Source of the DNA: DAONLM01 sp035406685 | Lineage (GTDB): Bacteria; Spirochaetota; GWE2-31-10; MWDO01 | Direction of reading: 5' to 3' | DNA: 5,025 nucleotides | NCBI GenBank assembly: GCA_035406685.1 | Contig: DAONLM010000204.1 | Coordinates: 1 to 5,025, forward strand | In this document: piece by piece, positions 1 through 5,025 of the stretch | Layout of the letters: each line of letters begins with the position of its first letter | Position numbering within the stretch: position 1 is the stretch's first letter | The notes under the pieces: model-generated | What the model was told of the DNA's origin: nothing | Database searches by the model: none | Seen by the model: only the letters and a program-made list of their open reading frames with translations | Position numbers and translations under genes: made by a program

Positions 1-1
1 C

Positions 2-679
2 GTAAAACGTTATAAGGGTAATATAGGTGGCAATTATGAGATTGCCATGGTATTGTGCCACCTTGAAACGGAAAGCAGCAAAAGTGAACTTTTTGGTTAT
101 TATTATTATACCAAAAACAAGATTCCAATCTTTATAAAAGGTTATATGGATGGTGTAAATTATAATCTGGTAGAATATCTGGATAACGGCAAAGAAAATG
201 CTTTATTTAAAGGGAAATTAGAAGAAGTGGATATAAAGGGAAAATGGATAATGAATAAAAAGGAAATGCCATTTACTTTATCAAAAATTGTTCCAGTTCA
301 GGATGTTGACAATGTAGAAGTGGCCATTCATACAGATAAGGATTCATGTTTAAATAAAAAATTTATTACTGAGAATCTAACAACAAGTGGCAGTATTGTT
401 ATCTCAAAGGGTAAGAAAGAATTTGATTACAAATTCTCTTTTGATCTCTTTACAATTAAAGAGCCAATTCATTTTGGAAATACGGAAGGTTTATTGAAAT
501 TGCACTCCTCAGGGCTTTCATATTTTGAGGCGAATCCTGATGCAAAAGATATGTCTGAAAATTGTATACTGTTCTTTATATTCTTTAAGGACAGAATATT
601 TGTTTATGAATATGGTGAGCCTTCATATCTTGATTTTGGCATGGGTGTGCATGCTGAAGGAGTGTATCTTAGAAAATAG
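2..679 (+). CDS. Envelope-type hypothetical protein, 5' truncated by window edge
   Basis: The frame is open from base 2 to a TAG stop at 677-679, giving 225 visible residues. The ATG at 47 is internal. The 15 codons before it read VKRYKGNIGGNYEIA and join to a pattern (KGxIGGxYxIxM, then GYYYYTKNKIPIFIKGYMDG) that I recall from periplasmic or surface lipoproteins of Gram-negative bacteria, so the real start and any signal peptide lie left of the window. A first beta-rich unit (visible residues about 1-95) shows the repeated 'F-KGKLE...IKGKW' pattern. A second unit (about 105-225) ends in FGMGVHAEGVYLRK, which matches the 'FGxGVxAEGTY' endings I remember from similar secreted beta-rich domains. 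The function is unknown. A role as an inhibitor or binding lipoprotein is a guess from fold style only. It converges on the 155-aa gene with a 20-bp gap and no clear terminator hairpin. Confidence 0.8.
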   Translation, partial: VKRYKGNIGGNYEIAMVLCHLETESSKSELFGYYYYTKNKIPIFIKGYMDGVNYNLVEYLDNGKENALFKGKLEEVDIKGKWIMNKKEMPFTLSKIVPVQDVDNVEVAIHTDKDSCLNKKFITENLTTSGSIVISKGKKEFDYKFSFDLFTIKEPIHFGNTEGLLKLHSSGLSYFEANPDAKDMSENCILFFIFFKDRIFVYEYGEPSYLDFGMGVHAEGVYLRK

Positions 680-699
680 TATTAGACATTATATTAATT

Positions 700-1167
700 T
701 TATTTTTGTCTTATCATAGTCCATACCCCATCACGTCGTTCTTCAACTATGCGGGAATTACCAAAGTTCTTTACCCCCAATTCATTAAAAACGGGATCAG
801 GATTTATTTGAAATTCCTCTGCTGTAACATATAACTCTGCCCTAACCATTAGCACATCACGATAGTCCATATTTTCTTCTGCAAGTATTGTAGAGCATAA
901 TCCAATTTTTAACCATTTTATATCTTTTGTTTCTATTAAAGATTCAACACAAAGAAGCGCATAACCAAGAAGGTTATTGGTTATTCCCTTCATATTTTTC
1001 AACCTGGAACGCATAAAATATCTTTCTTCTTTGGAAGAATTCAGATAATAATTGCATATTTCATAGTAATGATCTTCATCCGAAGAATCTGGTGCAAAAT
1101 ATGCAAGAGTACTATGCGGAGCTTTTTTATCGAGTTCTTCAATTATCTTTATTATGTTATCATTCAT
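700..1167 (-). CDS. Hypothetical 155-aa soluble protein, immunity-like context
   Basis: The complete frame starts at ATG 1167-1165 and is preceded by an AGGGGG ribosome site (about 1174-1179) with a 6-nt spacer, which fixes the start. The protein is acidic, with no signal peptide or membrane segment, and is probably cytoplasmic and mostly helical. Visible blocks are an acidic loop near residues 27-34 (PDSSDEDH), a helical stretch NNLLGYALLCVESLIETKD (64-82), and DYRDVLMVRAELYVTAEEF (101-119) followed by PDPVFNEL. The 'D-RD-LV-hA-hh-A-hxDPxxhF' layout resembles small uncharacterised proteins that I recall near immunity genes. I cannot name a family. Its base composition is visibly richer in G+C than the genes to its right. 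It lies 10 nt downstream of the decayed 97-aa paralogue, whose stop codon runs into this ribosome site, so the two were probably co-transcribed with the 262-aa gene. Confidence 0.75.
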   Translation of the reverse strand: MNDNIIKIIEELDKKAPHSTLAYFAPDSSDEDHYYEICNYYLNSSKEERYFMRSRLKNMKGITNNLLGYALLCVESLIETKDIKWLKIGLCSTILAEENMDYRDVLMVRAELYVTAEEFQINPDPVFNELGVKNFGNSRIVEERRDGVWTMIRQK

Positions 1168-1168
1168 A

Positions 1169-1182
1169 CATAACCCCCTATA
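1169..1182 (-). promoter_or_regulatory. Ribosome site of the 155-aa gene overlapping a pseudogene stop
   Basis: Read on the minus strand, the TAG stop of the decayed upstream paralogue (1180-1178) runs directly into the G-run of the Shine-Dalgarno (TAGGGGG), 6 nt before the ATG at 1167. This strong site selects the start of the 155-aa protein. It also implies the two genes were once translated in tight succession. Confidence 0.65.
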
Positions 1183-1452
1183 ACAATTCTTTTAATCTAC
1201 TGAAGAGTTCATTCTTAATTCATCAAATGATTGATTAATCTCCTGGTCTACTTTATTATTCACATAAAGCACAATATCATTGAAAGAACCCATTCCACCA
1301 AAAAATTAATTGTTTTTCTTGCTAATATTTTTACTTGCTGTTGTTTTGCATATTCAAACTCTTCTTTAATTTTACTTATATTTCTTTACCTTTTAATTTT
1401 ATTTGCTTTAACCAATAAATTCTGAATTTTATTAAATATTTTATTATTTCAT
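1178..1452 (-). pseudogene. Decayed paralogue of the 97-aa GMGSFND-motif gene
   Basis: This stretch aligns end to end with the intact gene at 2786-3079. Recognisable pieces on the minus strand are NKIQNLLVKANKI, RNISKIKEEFEYAKQQQVK, ILARKT, GMGSFNDIVLYVNNKVD, INQSFDELR and SRLKELL followed by TAG at 1180-1178. The gene is broken in several places. A TAA at 1388-1386 replaces Glu28 of the intact copy. A one-base deletion at about 1302-1310 shifts the frame just before the GMGSFND motif. A second one-base deletion at about 1210-1216 shifts it again near the C-terminus. The 5' end is eroded, and its ATG (1452-1450) is followed by stops in its own frame. That ATG overlaps the stop of the 262-aa gene as TGATG, so the ancestral gene was probably translationally coupled to it. 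No functional product is expected. A short fragment protein is possible but unsupported. Confidence 0.85.
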
Positions 1453-2240
1453 CAATTTTTTTTCATACACTCCTTTTTATATATAAAATATATACCAAAG
1501 CCAATAAGAAAAATTGTAATAATTAAGGCAACGTAAGGATTTAAATATATCAGGCTATCAAGCATTTTTTTAGATATAGCTATATCTGGCGTTTCTTTTA
1601 AATAGACTATCTCTATTCTATCACCTATATTAAAAGAATCATAAATTGACTTAGTTACAGATATTGTGCTTGATATTAATTCCCCTAATTCAGCAACAGA
1701 GGAAAGCATAAAACTTACTTTTACAATTCCTTTTGTTTTGTCTGTCTCCTCAACAATTGCAGACTCTTTTTTACCATTTTGTTTATATTTAGTTATTTTT
1801 TCATCATTCATTTGATAAAAATTATTTTCAAAATCTTTAAATGAAACAATAGAATCTTCTGGATTTTCTGAAAGATAGATTATTTCTATTGAATCCCCTT
1901 TCTTTATTTCTGAAATTGTTTTATAACTTACCTTAAAAGAAGCTTGAGTAAATTTAAAACTGCTTTTTTCCTTTTTTTCATTTTTGAAAAAGCCAATATC
2001 AAAATAATAATCGGTTTTTCTTATAAATGAATAACGTGGTGAATTGCTAATACTTCTTATCCCCCATGGCTTTGATTTTTCTCGTTTATACTTTTTATTT
2101 ATTTTTGCTTTGGTAATGACACCTTTTTTCTTGAAAGTTTGAATTTTAAACCCCTGATATCCTATAATTAAGATCAAAATAGAAATAATAATTAAAAAAG
2201 CTCCTAAAAATTGTAATTTTTTCATTTTTCTTTTTTCCAT
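1452..2240 (-). CDS. Two-TM membrane protein with duplicated DUF3592-like module
   Basis: The start is ATG 2240-2238, preceded by AGAGG with a 6-nt spacer; a second in-frame Met at residue 6 is the less likely start. One hydrophobic segment lies at residues 9-28 and another at about 236-254, with a hydrophilic, Lys-rich domain of about 200 residues between them, so the protein is probably anchored in the inner membrane at both ends. The middle contains two similar units. Each starts with a 'G-hhh-A-h' strand (GVITKAKINKKY at 40; KESAIVEETDK at 158) and ends with GDSIEIIYLSENPED (115-129) or GDRIEIVYLKETPDI (206-220). This 'GD-h-V-Y-P-x-P' ending is typical of DUF3592-like proteins, usually found once between two TM helices. 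The assignment rests on my memory of the pattern. Its function is unknown. The next gene downstream, now decayed, overlaps its stop by one base. Confidence 0.8.
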   Translation of the reverse strand: MEKRKMKKLQFLGAFLIIISILILIIGYQGFKIQTFKKKGVITKAKINKKYKREKSKPWGIRSISNSPRYSFIRKTDYYFDIGFFKNEKKEKSSFKFTQASFKVSYKTISEIKKGDSIEIIYLSENPEDSIVSFKDFENNFYQMNDEKITKYKQNGKKESAIVEETDKTKGIVKVSFMLSSVAELGELISSTISVTKSIYDSFNIGDRIEIVYLKETPDIAISKKMLDSLIYLNPYVALIITIFLIGFGIYFIYKKECMKKN

Positions 2241-2273
2241 TTTTTACCTCTTATTTTTAAATATTAACTACTT

Positions 2274-2690
2274 TTACCATTTATTTTCTTCAAGAAATGT
2301 TGGGGCTTTACTGCCATTTTCTGAATAAACCTCCAGATTTCCTTCTTCTCGAACTGCTGCATATATAATATTTTTTTTAAGATCAATAAGTATTATTGCC
2401 GCTGGATCTCCACCACTACCTAATTGCATTCCCCATGCAGAAAGAAAATCATTTGTGATTTTTATAGGATTTTCAATATCCCAAATTAGTTTTACAAAGT
2501 CATAGCGTTTACCCATCATTTTTTCAAGTCTTGGTTTGATTATAGGGTCATCAAGAAAGTTTACATCTCTTGGGTATTTCCCATCATATTTTCTTAAATA
2601 TGAGAGATCATTATTTTCTTTGGATTTGCCAGAACAAGATATAAATAAAAGTATTAAAAGTAAGCCAGAAATTATTTTAGATAATTTCAT
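2274..2690 (-). CDS. Small predicted lipoprotein, Ivy-like or lysozyme-inhibitor-like possibility
   Basis: ATG 2690-2688 is preceded by a perfect AGGAGG with a 5-nt spacer, so the start is secure. The N-terminus is a lipoprotein signal: K3/K5, a hydrophobic core (IISGLLLILLF), then FISC with the lipidated Cys at residue 19. The Ile-Ser before Cys is a relaxed lipobox, as seen in spirochaetes. The mature protein of about 120 residues has YDGKYPRDVNFLDDP (35-49), a helix RLEKMMGKRYDFVKLIWDIE, then SAWGMQLGSGGDPAAIILID (84-103), NIIYAAVREEG and VYSENG. This layout (a 'small helix, then AxG...xxAIxxIDL, then hYVAhR' order) resembles periplasmic Ivy-like or lysozyme-inhibitor-like lipoproteins that I recall, but the usual Cys pair in the central loop is absent. 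I therefore offer inhibitor function only as a possibility. It follows the 97-aa gene after 95 bp and precedes the 262-aa gene by 33 bp. Confidence 0.8.
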   Translation of the reverse strand: MKLSKIISGLLLILLFISCSGKSKENNDLSYLRKYDGKYPRDVNFLDDPIIKPRLEKMMGKRYDFVKLIWDIENPIKITNDFLSAWGMQLGSGGDPAAIILIDLKKNIIYAAVREEGNLEVYSENGSKAPTFLEENKW

Positions 2691-2716
2691 AAATTCCTCC
2701 TATTTTAAATAAATTT

Positions 2717-2746
2717 ATTATCCTTTTTTTTAAAAAAAACTATTAA
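2717..2746 (-). promoter_or_regulatory. Possible weak promoter with homopolymeric spacer, lipoprotein gene
   Basis: On the minus strand, TTAATA (2746-2741, four of six matches to TTGACA) and GATAAT (2722-2717, five of six to TATAAT) are 18 nt apart. The spacer is almost entirely an 8-base T run joined to an 8-base A run. It would start transcription just before the AGGAGG of the lipoprotein gene. In DNA this AT-rich, such matches arise by chance, so the call is tentative. Confidence 0.25.
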
Positions 2747-2785
2747 AAAAAATAATTTTTCAGTTTTTATTTTTATTATTTATAT

Positions 2786-3079
2786 TTATAATAATTCTTT
2801 TAACCTATTATAAAGTTTACGCCGCAATTCGTTGAATGACTGATTAATCTTTGAATCTACTTTATTATTCACATAAAGCACAATATCATTGAAAGAACCC
2901 ATTCCAGCAAAAAGACTTAGGGTTTTTCTTGCCAATATTTTTACTTCCTCAGGTGGTGTAGACTCAAACATTTCCTTTATTTTTCTTATATTTTTTTCCC
3001 ATTCAATTTCATTTGCTTTAAGTAATAAATTTTGAATTTTATCAAGTATTTTGACTATTACCTTAACTTCTTTTATCAT
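2786..3079 (-). CDS. Small GMGSFND-motif protein (DUF6966-like), candidate immunity protein
   Basis: This is a 97-residue, Lys/Glu-rich, mainly helical cytoplasmic protein with no signal or TM segment. Its core motif is AGMGSFNDIVLYVNNK (58-73), preceded by a helix ending ARKTLSLF (50-57) and followed by an amphipathic helix QSFNELRRKLYNRLKELL. I recall this 'GGMGSFNDLVL' signature in small uncharacterised proteins (I believe DUF6966), often found in toxin/immunity neighbourhoods; this was not searched. The start at ATG 3079-3077 has only a weak GTAGAG-type ribosome site, but the frame and the alignment with the decayed copy support it. It lies 18 nt downstream of the 152-aa gene, probably in the same operon. 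A decayed paralogue lies at 1178-1452 with a 51-bp identical core. An immunity role is inference. Confidence 0.8.
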   Translation of the reverse strand: MIKEVKVIVKILDKIQNLLLKANEIEWEKNIRKIKEMFESTPPEEVKILARKTLSLFAGMGSFNDIVLYVNNKVDSKINQSFNELRRKLYNRLKELL

Positions 3080-3097
3080 AATCTACTCTACAAAAAA

Positions 3098-3556
3098 TCA
3101 GCCACTACTATATATTAATATCATACCAATTTTTAAGTGAATATGTATGGATTCATATAACAAGAATAAAAAGTTCTCATGGGTGTGCCTCATCCCTATC
3201 ATCTTAATAGATAATATCTTTCTCCATTTATGAGAATATAAATCATCTTCTTTTTGTTTTATTTGTTTTTCAGTCCAGTTAGAATAAGCAGATTCTATCT
3301 TAATTTGCCAATATAAAGCAGCAGGGGCCATCATTTTTTCAAAATGTCTAATTTTGAGAAGATGATGGATCTGATAAAACCGATAAAATAGATTATCTGT
3401 AAATTTATTATTGATTAGCTTATCTAGTAAATCAAAAAATTTTAAATAAATAATTTTTAGATATATGCTGTTGTATGCTTTAATAATATTATGATCTGAT
3501 ACATTGATTTTTTGTAATATTTCGAGAAATTTTTTAACTTCTTTCACTGTCCGCAT
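3098..3556 (-). CDS. Hypothetical 152-aa basic protein, unrecognised
   Basis: The start ATG 3556-3554 lies inside the end of the upstream 320-aa gene (23-nt overlap) and has AAGGA about 10 nt upstream, so translation is probably coupled. The product is basic, rich in Ile, Leu, Lys, Tyr and His, and looks helical. It has KEVKKFLEILQKI (5-17), a hydrophobic stretch YLKIIYLKFFDLLDKLI (32-48), APAALYWQIKIESAYSNWTEK (residues 78 on) and a C-terminal hydrophobic segment FLFLLYESIHIHLKIGMILI (129-148). The last segment might be membrane-associated, but its histidines and glutamate make a true TM helix doubtful. I see no catalytic motif and cannot assign a family. Given its place just before the GMGSFND-motif gene, it may be a small immunity or accessory protein. 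A shortened C-terminus from an old frameshift cannot be excluded. Confidence 0.65.
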   Translation of the reverse strand: MRTVKEVKKFLEILQKINVSDHNIIKAYNSIYLKIIYLKFFDLLDKLINNKFTDNLFYRFYQIHHLLKIRHFEKMMAPAALYWQIKIESAYSNWTEKQIKQKEDDLYSHKWRKILSIKMIGMRHTHENFLFLLYESIHIHLKIGMILIYSSG

Positions 3557-4496
3557 TCTTTAATATTCCTTTATTTCTTTTTAAATAATAATGTTCCAAA
3601 AAATTAAATAGGTTTTCGAGAGAATATAGTATATTTCTGCTATCTATTATAAGAGTTTTTCCATTAAGAAACTCTATTAATAAAATATAGCTAAAAATAT
3701 TAACGCCCCATCTTTGTGAAACAATCTTTTTCAAATGGATATCTTTAATATTTACATCAAAGCAAGTATTACAAAATAAATTTTTAGTGGTTATTTTTTT
3801 TTCATCAAAAATATATAAAAGAGGCTGTTTTAATACAAAAAAATAAAGCAAGAAAAAAGAAGATGCAAGAAGAATTATTATAAACCCAGTAATAATAACT
3901 TTATTAGATTTTTGCCAGACAGAAGAACGAAAAATAAAAAATGCTAAAATAACTAAAAATAAACTTAGAATAGCATATCCTATCATATTTGAAGTTCTTG
4001 CTTTTATTTTAAGAGGAAATTTTGAAAGAGGAAGTGGTTTATATTGTTGTAAAATATTGTACAGTTTATCAAAGTTATTAATTTGTCTTGAAATACTAAT
4101 CTGATTGTTTTTATCTTTTACTATAATAGATGAATTTAAAATTTCTATTTTCTCAATTTCATTATAAAGTATTTTTTTCTCTTTATTAATTTCCTTACAG
4201 ATAATCTCTTTTTCAGTTAAAATAACTTTTATTGAATATTTTAAGAATAAAATAATACCTGTAATGACAAATATTAATGAAGATAGAGATACAATAAGAT
4301 TGACCATTATATTCAAGTTTTTAATCTTTAAGGAAAATACTAAAAACAAAATTCCTATACCTCCACCACATAGAGACATTAGGATGCCATTAATTTTAAC
4401 AGAAGAAGAAAATTTAAAAACCTTTATTTTTTTTCCTTTATCAATTATTTTTCTTCCTTCCACAAAATTTATATAAAAAATTTTTAAATTTGTCAA
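3534..4496 (-). CDS. Four-TM membrane protein with two bPH-like domains
   Basis: The frame, counted from TTG at 4496, encodes 320 residues. Order: TM1 about 36-56, TM2 63-86, a bPH-like domain 88-153 (KVILTEKEIICKEI, then ILYNEIEKIEIL, SIIVKDKNN), TM3 171-190, TM4 199-222, and a second bPH-like domain 224-304 (LLYIFDEKKITTKNLFC, then VNIKDIHLKKI, YILLIEFLNGKTLIIDS). A 'TM pair then hhhTxxxI...I...hhxI' layout repeated twice is the usual look of bacterial PH-domain membrane proteins, which sit in the inner membrane with the PH domains in the cytoplasm. The exact function is unknown. The TTG start is doubtful because it is the -35 box of a good promoter, so the likely real start is downstream, for example GTG at 4463-4461 (codon 12) or a rare start just after GGAAGGAAG. 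The gene is very AT-rich and overlaps the 152-aa gene by 23 nt. Confidence 0.75.
   Translation of the reverse strand: MTNLKIFYINFVEGRKIIDKGKKIKVFKFSSSVKINGILMSLCGGGIGILFLVFSLKIKNLNIMVNLIVSLSSLIFVITGIILFLKYSIKVILTEKEIICKEINKEKKILYNEIEKIEILNSSIIVKDKNNQISISRQINNFDKLYNILQQYKPLPLSKFPLKIKARTSNMIGYAILSLFLVILAFFIFRSSVWQKSNKVIITGFIIILLASSFFLLYFFVLKQPLLYIFDEKKITTKNLFCNTCFDVNIKDIHLKKIVSQRWGVNIFSYILLIEFLNGKTLIIDSRNILYSLENLFNFLEHYYLKRNKGILKNADSERS
4468..4496 (-). promoter_or_regulatory. Near-consensus sigma70 promoter of the 320/152/97-aa operon
   Basis: On the minus strand, TTGACA (4496-4491, perfect) is separated by exactly 17 nt of A/T sequence from TATAAA (4473-4468, five of six matches to TATAAT). 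The predicted start of transcription is about 4461. This is the only strong promoter I see in the window, and it lies at the head of the compact minus-strand cluster. It overlaps the first codons of the longest possible reading of the bPH gene. Confidence 0.6.
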
Positions 4497-4760
4497 AAAT
4501 TATTATTTTAAGATTTATTTTTTAGAAAAAATAGTATAAGTAAAATATATCTATTTTAAATTAAAAGAGTATAAGATAAAAAATATAAACTCTTTAGTAT
4601 AGGTTGCCAATTTTAAATATTAACGGCAGAATAAATTCATATCTCTTTTGACTGACCGGCTGCAATTTTATTTTTAGGCAGATAAAAAGATAGAATTATC
4701 CTAAGGGTAGGTTTTGAGTAATAAAGATAGAATAGTAAAATTTTAGACATTTCATTAATT
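4497..4760. other. 264-bp gene-free stretch, no clear feature
   Basis: No coding frame of note is present on either strand. The left half is almost pure A/T and holds a weak inverted repeat, AAAGAGT (4564-4570) against ACTCTTT (4589-4595), with an 18-nt loop; it is too weak to call a terminator. The right half (about 4605-4720) is visibly richer in G+C (for example GACTGACCGGCTGC at about 4650) and may be a remnant of older sequence. I recognise no RNA gene in it. Confidence 0.5.
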
Positions 4761-4764
4761 TTAT
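4743..4764. repeat. Imperfect 22-bp direct repeat, right copy (left copy 682-703)
   Basis: Bases 4743-4764 and 682-703 match at 20 of 22 positions, both beginning TTAGACATT and ending ATTAATTTTAT. Each lies across the 3' end of a minus-strand gene (the 155-aa gene and the partial gene at the right edge), and together they bracket about 4 kb of AT-rich DNA. They could be shared 3' flanks, recombination scars, or chance in A/T-rich sequence. Confidence 0.3.
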
Positions 4765-5025
4765 AAGAATTTTATCTCTTTCAGGCAGAAATTTAAGTTA
4801 AATTTGAGTAAAAAGTAGTCGTTAGTCTCTATTGAGCATGGGATATCTTGGGGCATCTCCTTCACCACACAAGCCTTTCTTTCTTTTAACTCCTCTATCT
4901 CATTTTTTAGTTTTTGTATCATCTTCATAAATTTCTCTTCCCCATAAATTTGAATGCCAGCAAAATATACTTCAAGCAACTCTCTAATAAGAGTTGCTAT
5001 GCTAAATGAATTCAACTGGTCATGC
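4761..5025 (-). CDS. C-terminal part of a possible ribbon-helix-helix protein
   Basis: The frame is open from the right window edge (HDQ precede a TTG at 5015) to a stop at 4761-4763, giving 87 visible residues. The gene is therefore probably 5' truncated, and TTG 5015 need not be the start. The segment HDQLNSFSIATLIRELLEVYF (visible residues 1-21) resembles the second half of a ribbon-helix-helix DNA-binding domain, where a short turn with Ser precedes a helix of the 'SxATLIRExLExY' type. It is followed by a charged helix or coiled coil (GEEKFMKMIQKLKNEIEELK, 28-47), then a tail with two cysteines. If correct, it would be a small regulator or antitoxin-like protein. The call rests on helix pattern alone. 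Its G+C content is higher than that of the cluster to its left, suggesting it belongs to the chromosomal backbone. Confidence 0.5.
   Translation of the reverse strand, partial: HDQLNSFSIATLIRELLEVYFAGIQIYGEEKFMKMIQKLKNEIEELKERKACVVKEMPQDIPCSIETNDYFLLKFNLNFCLKEIKFL

Noticed and set aside
47..49. ATG as the start of the left-edge gene
   Set aside because: The same frame is open to base 2, and those codons encode the front of a recognisable KGxIGGxYxIxM motif, so this Met is internal.
26..62. Inverted repeats GGTGGC/GCCACC and TGGCAAT/ATTGCCA
   Set aside because: They sit inside coding sequence, compete with each other for pairing and have no T-run, so they are probably chance.
525..719. 64-aa plus-strand frame
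   Set aside because: It lies in a different frame within the well-supported left-edge gene and has no ribosome site or protein-like composition.
1231..1425. 64-aa plus-strand hydrophobic frame
   Set aside because: It is the antisense of the decayed 97-aa paralogue, and its hydrophobicity follows from reading A/T-rich coding DNA backwards.
2724..2760. A/T palindromes as an intrinsic terminator after the 97-aa gene
   Set aside because: All pairing is A-U with no G/C stem, so it cannot be told apart from background.
4264..4476. 70-aa plus-strand frame
   Set aside because: It is antisense to the first TM helices of the bPH protein and has no ribosome site.
4564..4595. AAAGAGT/ACTCTTT hairpin as a terminator
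   Set aside because: The stem is only 7 bp and A/T-rich with an 18-nt loop, so it is unlikely to be stable.
4605..4800. Three GGCAGA words followed by A-rich sequence as a repeat array
   Set aside because: The words are irregularly spaced (about 52 and 107 bp) and the following bases do not match, so there is no CRISPR or tandem repeat.

Overview
This is an AT-rich accessory region. It holds one truncated gene on the plus strand (left edge), then a run of genes all on the minus strand that fills the rest of the window. Several proteins look like small envelope or immunity-type proteins, and no toxin, transposase or CRISPR array is visible. The organism cannot be named with certainty. Strong Shine-Dalgarno sites (AGGAGG before the lipoprotein, AGGGGG before the 155-aa gene), a TTGACA/TATAAA promoter and a relaxed lipobox (FISC) fit an AT-rich Gram-negative such as a host-associated spirochaete (Treponema-like). 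They argue against Bacteroidetes. This is inference only.

Layout. Positions 2-679 (+) hold the 3' part of an envelope-type protein with a KGxIGGxYxIxM start motif and a FGMGVxAEGxY end. Converging on it is a 155-aa soluble, acidic, unrecognised protein (700-1167, -). Directly upstream of that gene lies a decayed copy (1178-1452, -) of a 97-aa gene found intact at 2786-3079 (-). Between the two copies are a two-TM protein with a repeated GDxIEIxYLxExP module (1452-2240, -) and a 138-aa lipoprotein (2274-2690, -). Upstream of the intact copy are a 152-aa unknown protein (3098-3556, -) and an overlapping four-TM protein with two bPH-like domains (3534 to about 4463, or 4496 if TTG is the start, -). 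A gene-poor stretch of about 260 bp (4497-4760) separates these from the C-terminal part of a possible ribbon-helix-helix protein that runs off the right edge (4761-5025, -).

How the genes work together. The minus-strand genes are tightly packed: a 23-nt overlap, an 18-nt gap, a TGATG stop-start junction and a 10-nt gap. The 320-aa, 152-aa and 97-aa genes look like one transcription unit starting at a near-consensus promoter at 4496-4468. The 95-bp gap before the lipoprotein may carry its own weak promoter. The array of small unrelated proteins, with one paralogue intact and one decayed, resembles the immunity-gene tails behind polymorphic toxin loci. That is inference from gene arrangement and from the GMGSFND motif of the 97-aa protein; no toxin is in view.

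The most noteworthy observation is the duplicated 97-aa gene. The left copy is broken by stops and frameshifts, yet it shares a 51-bp stretch with the intact copy without a single mismatch, exactly over the motif-coding core.
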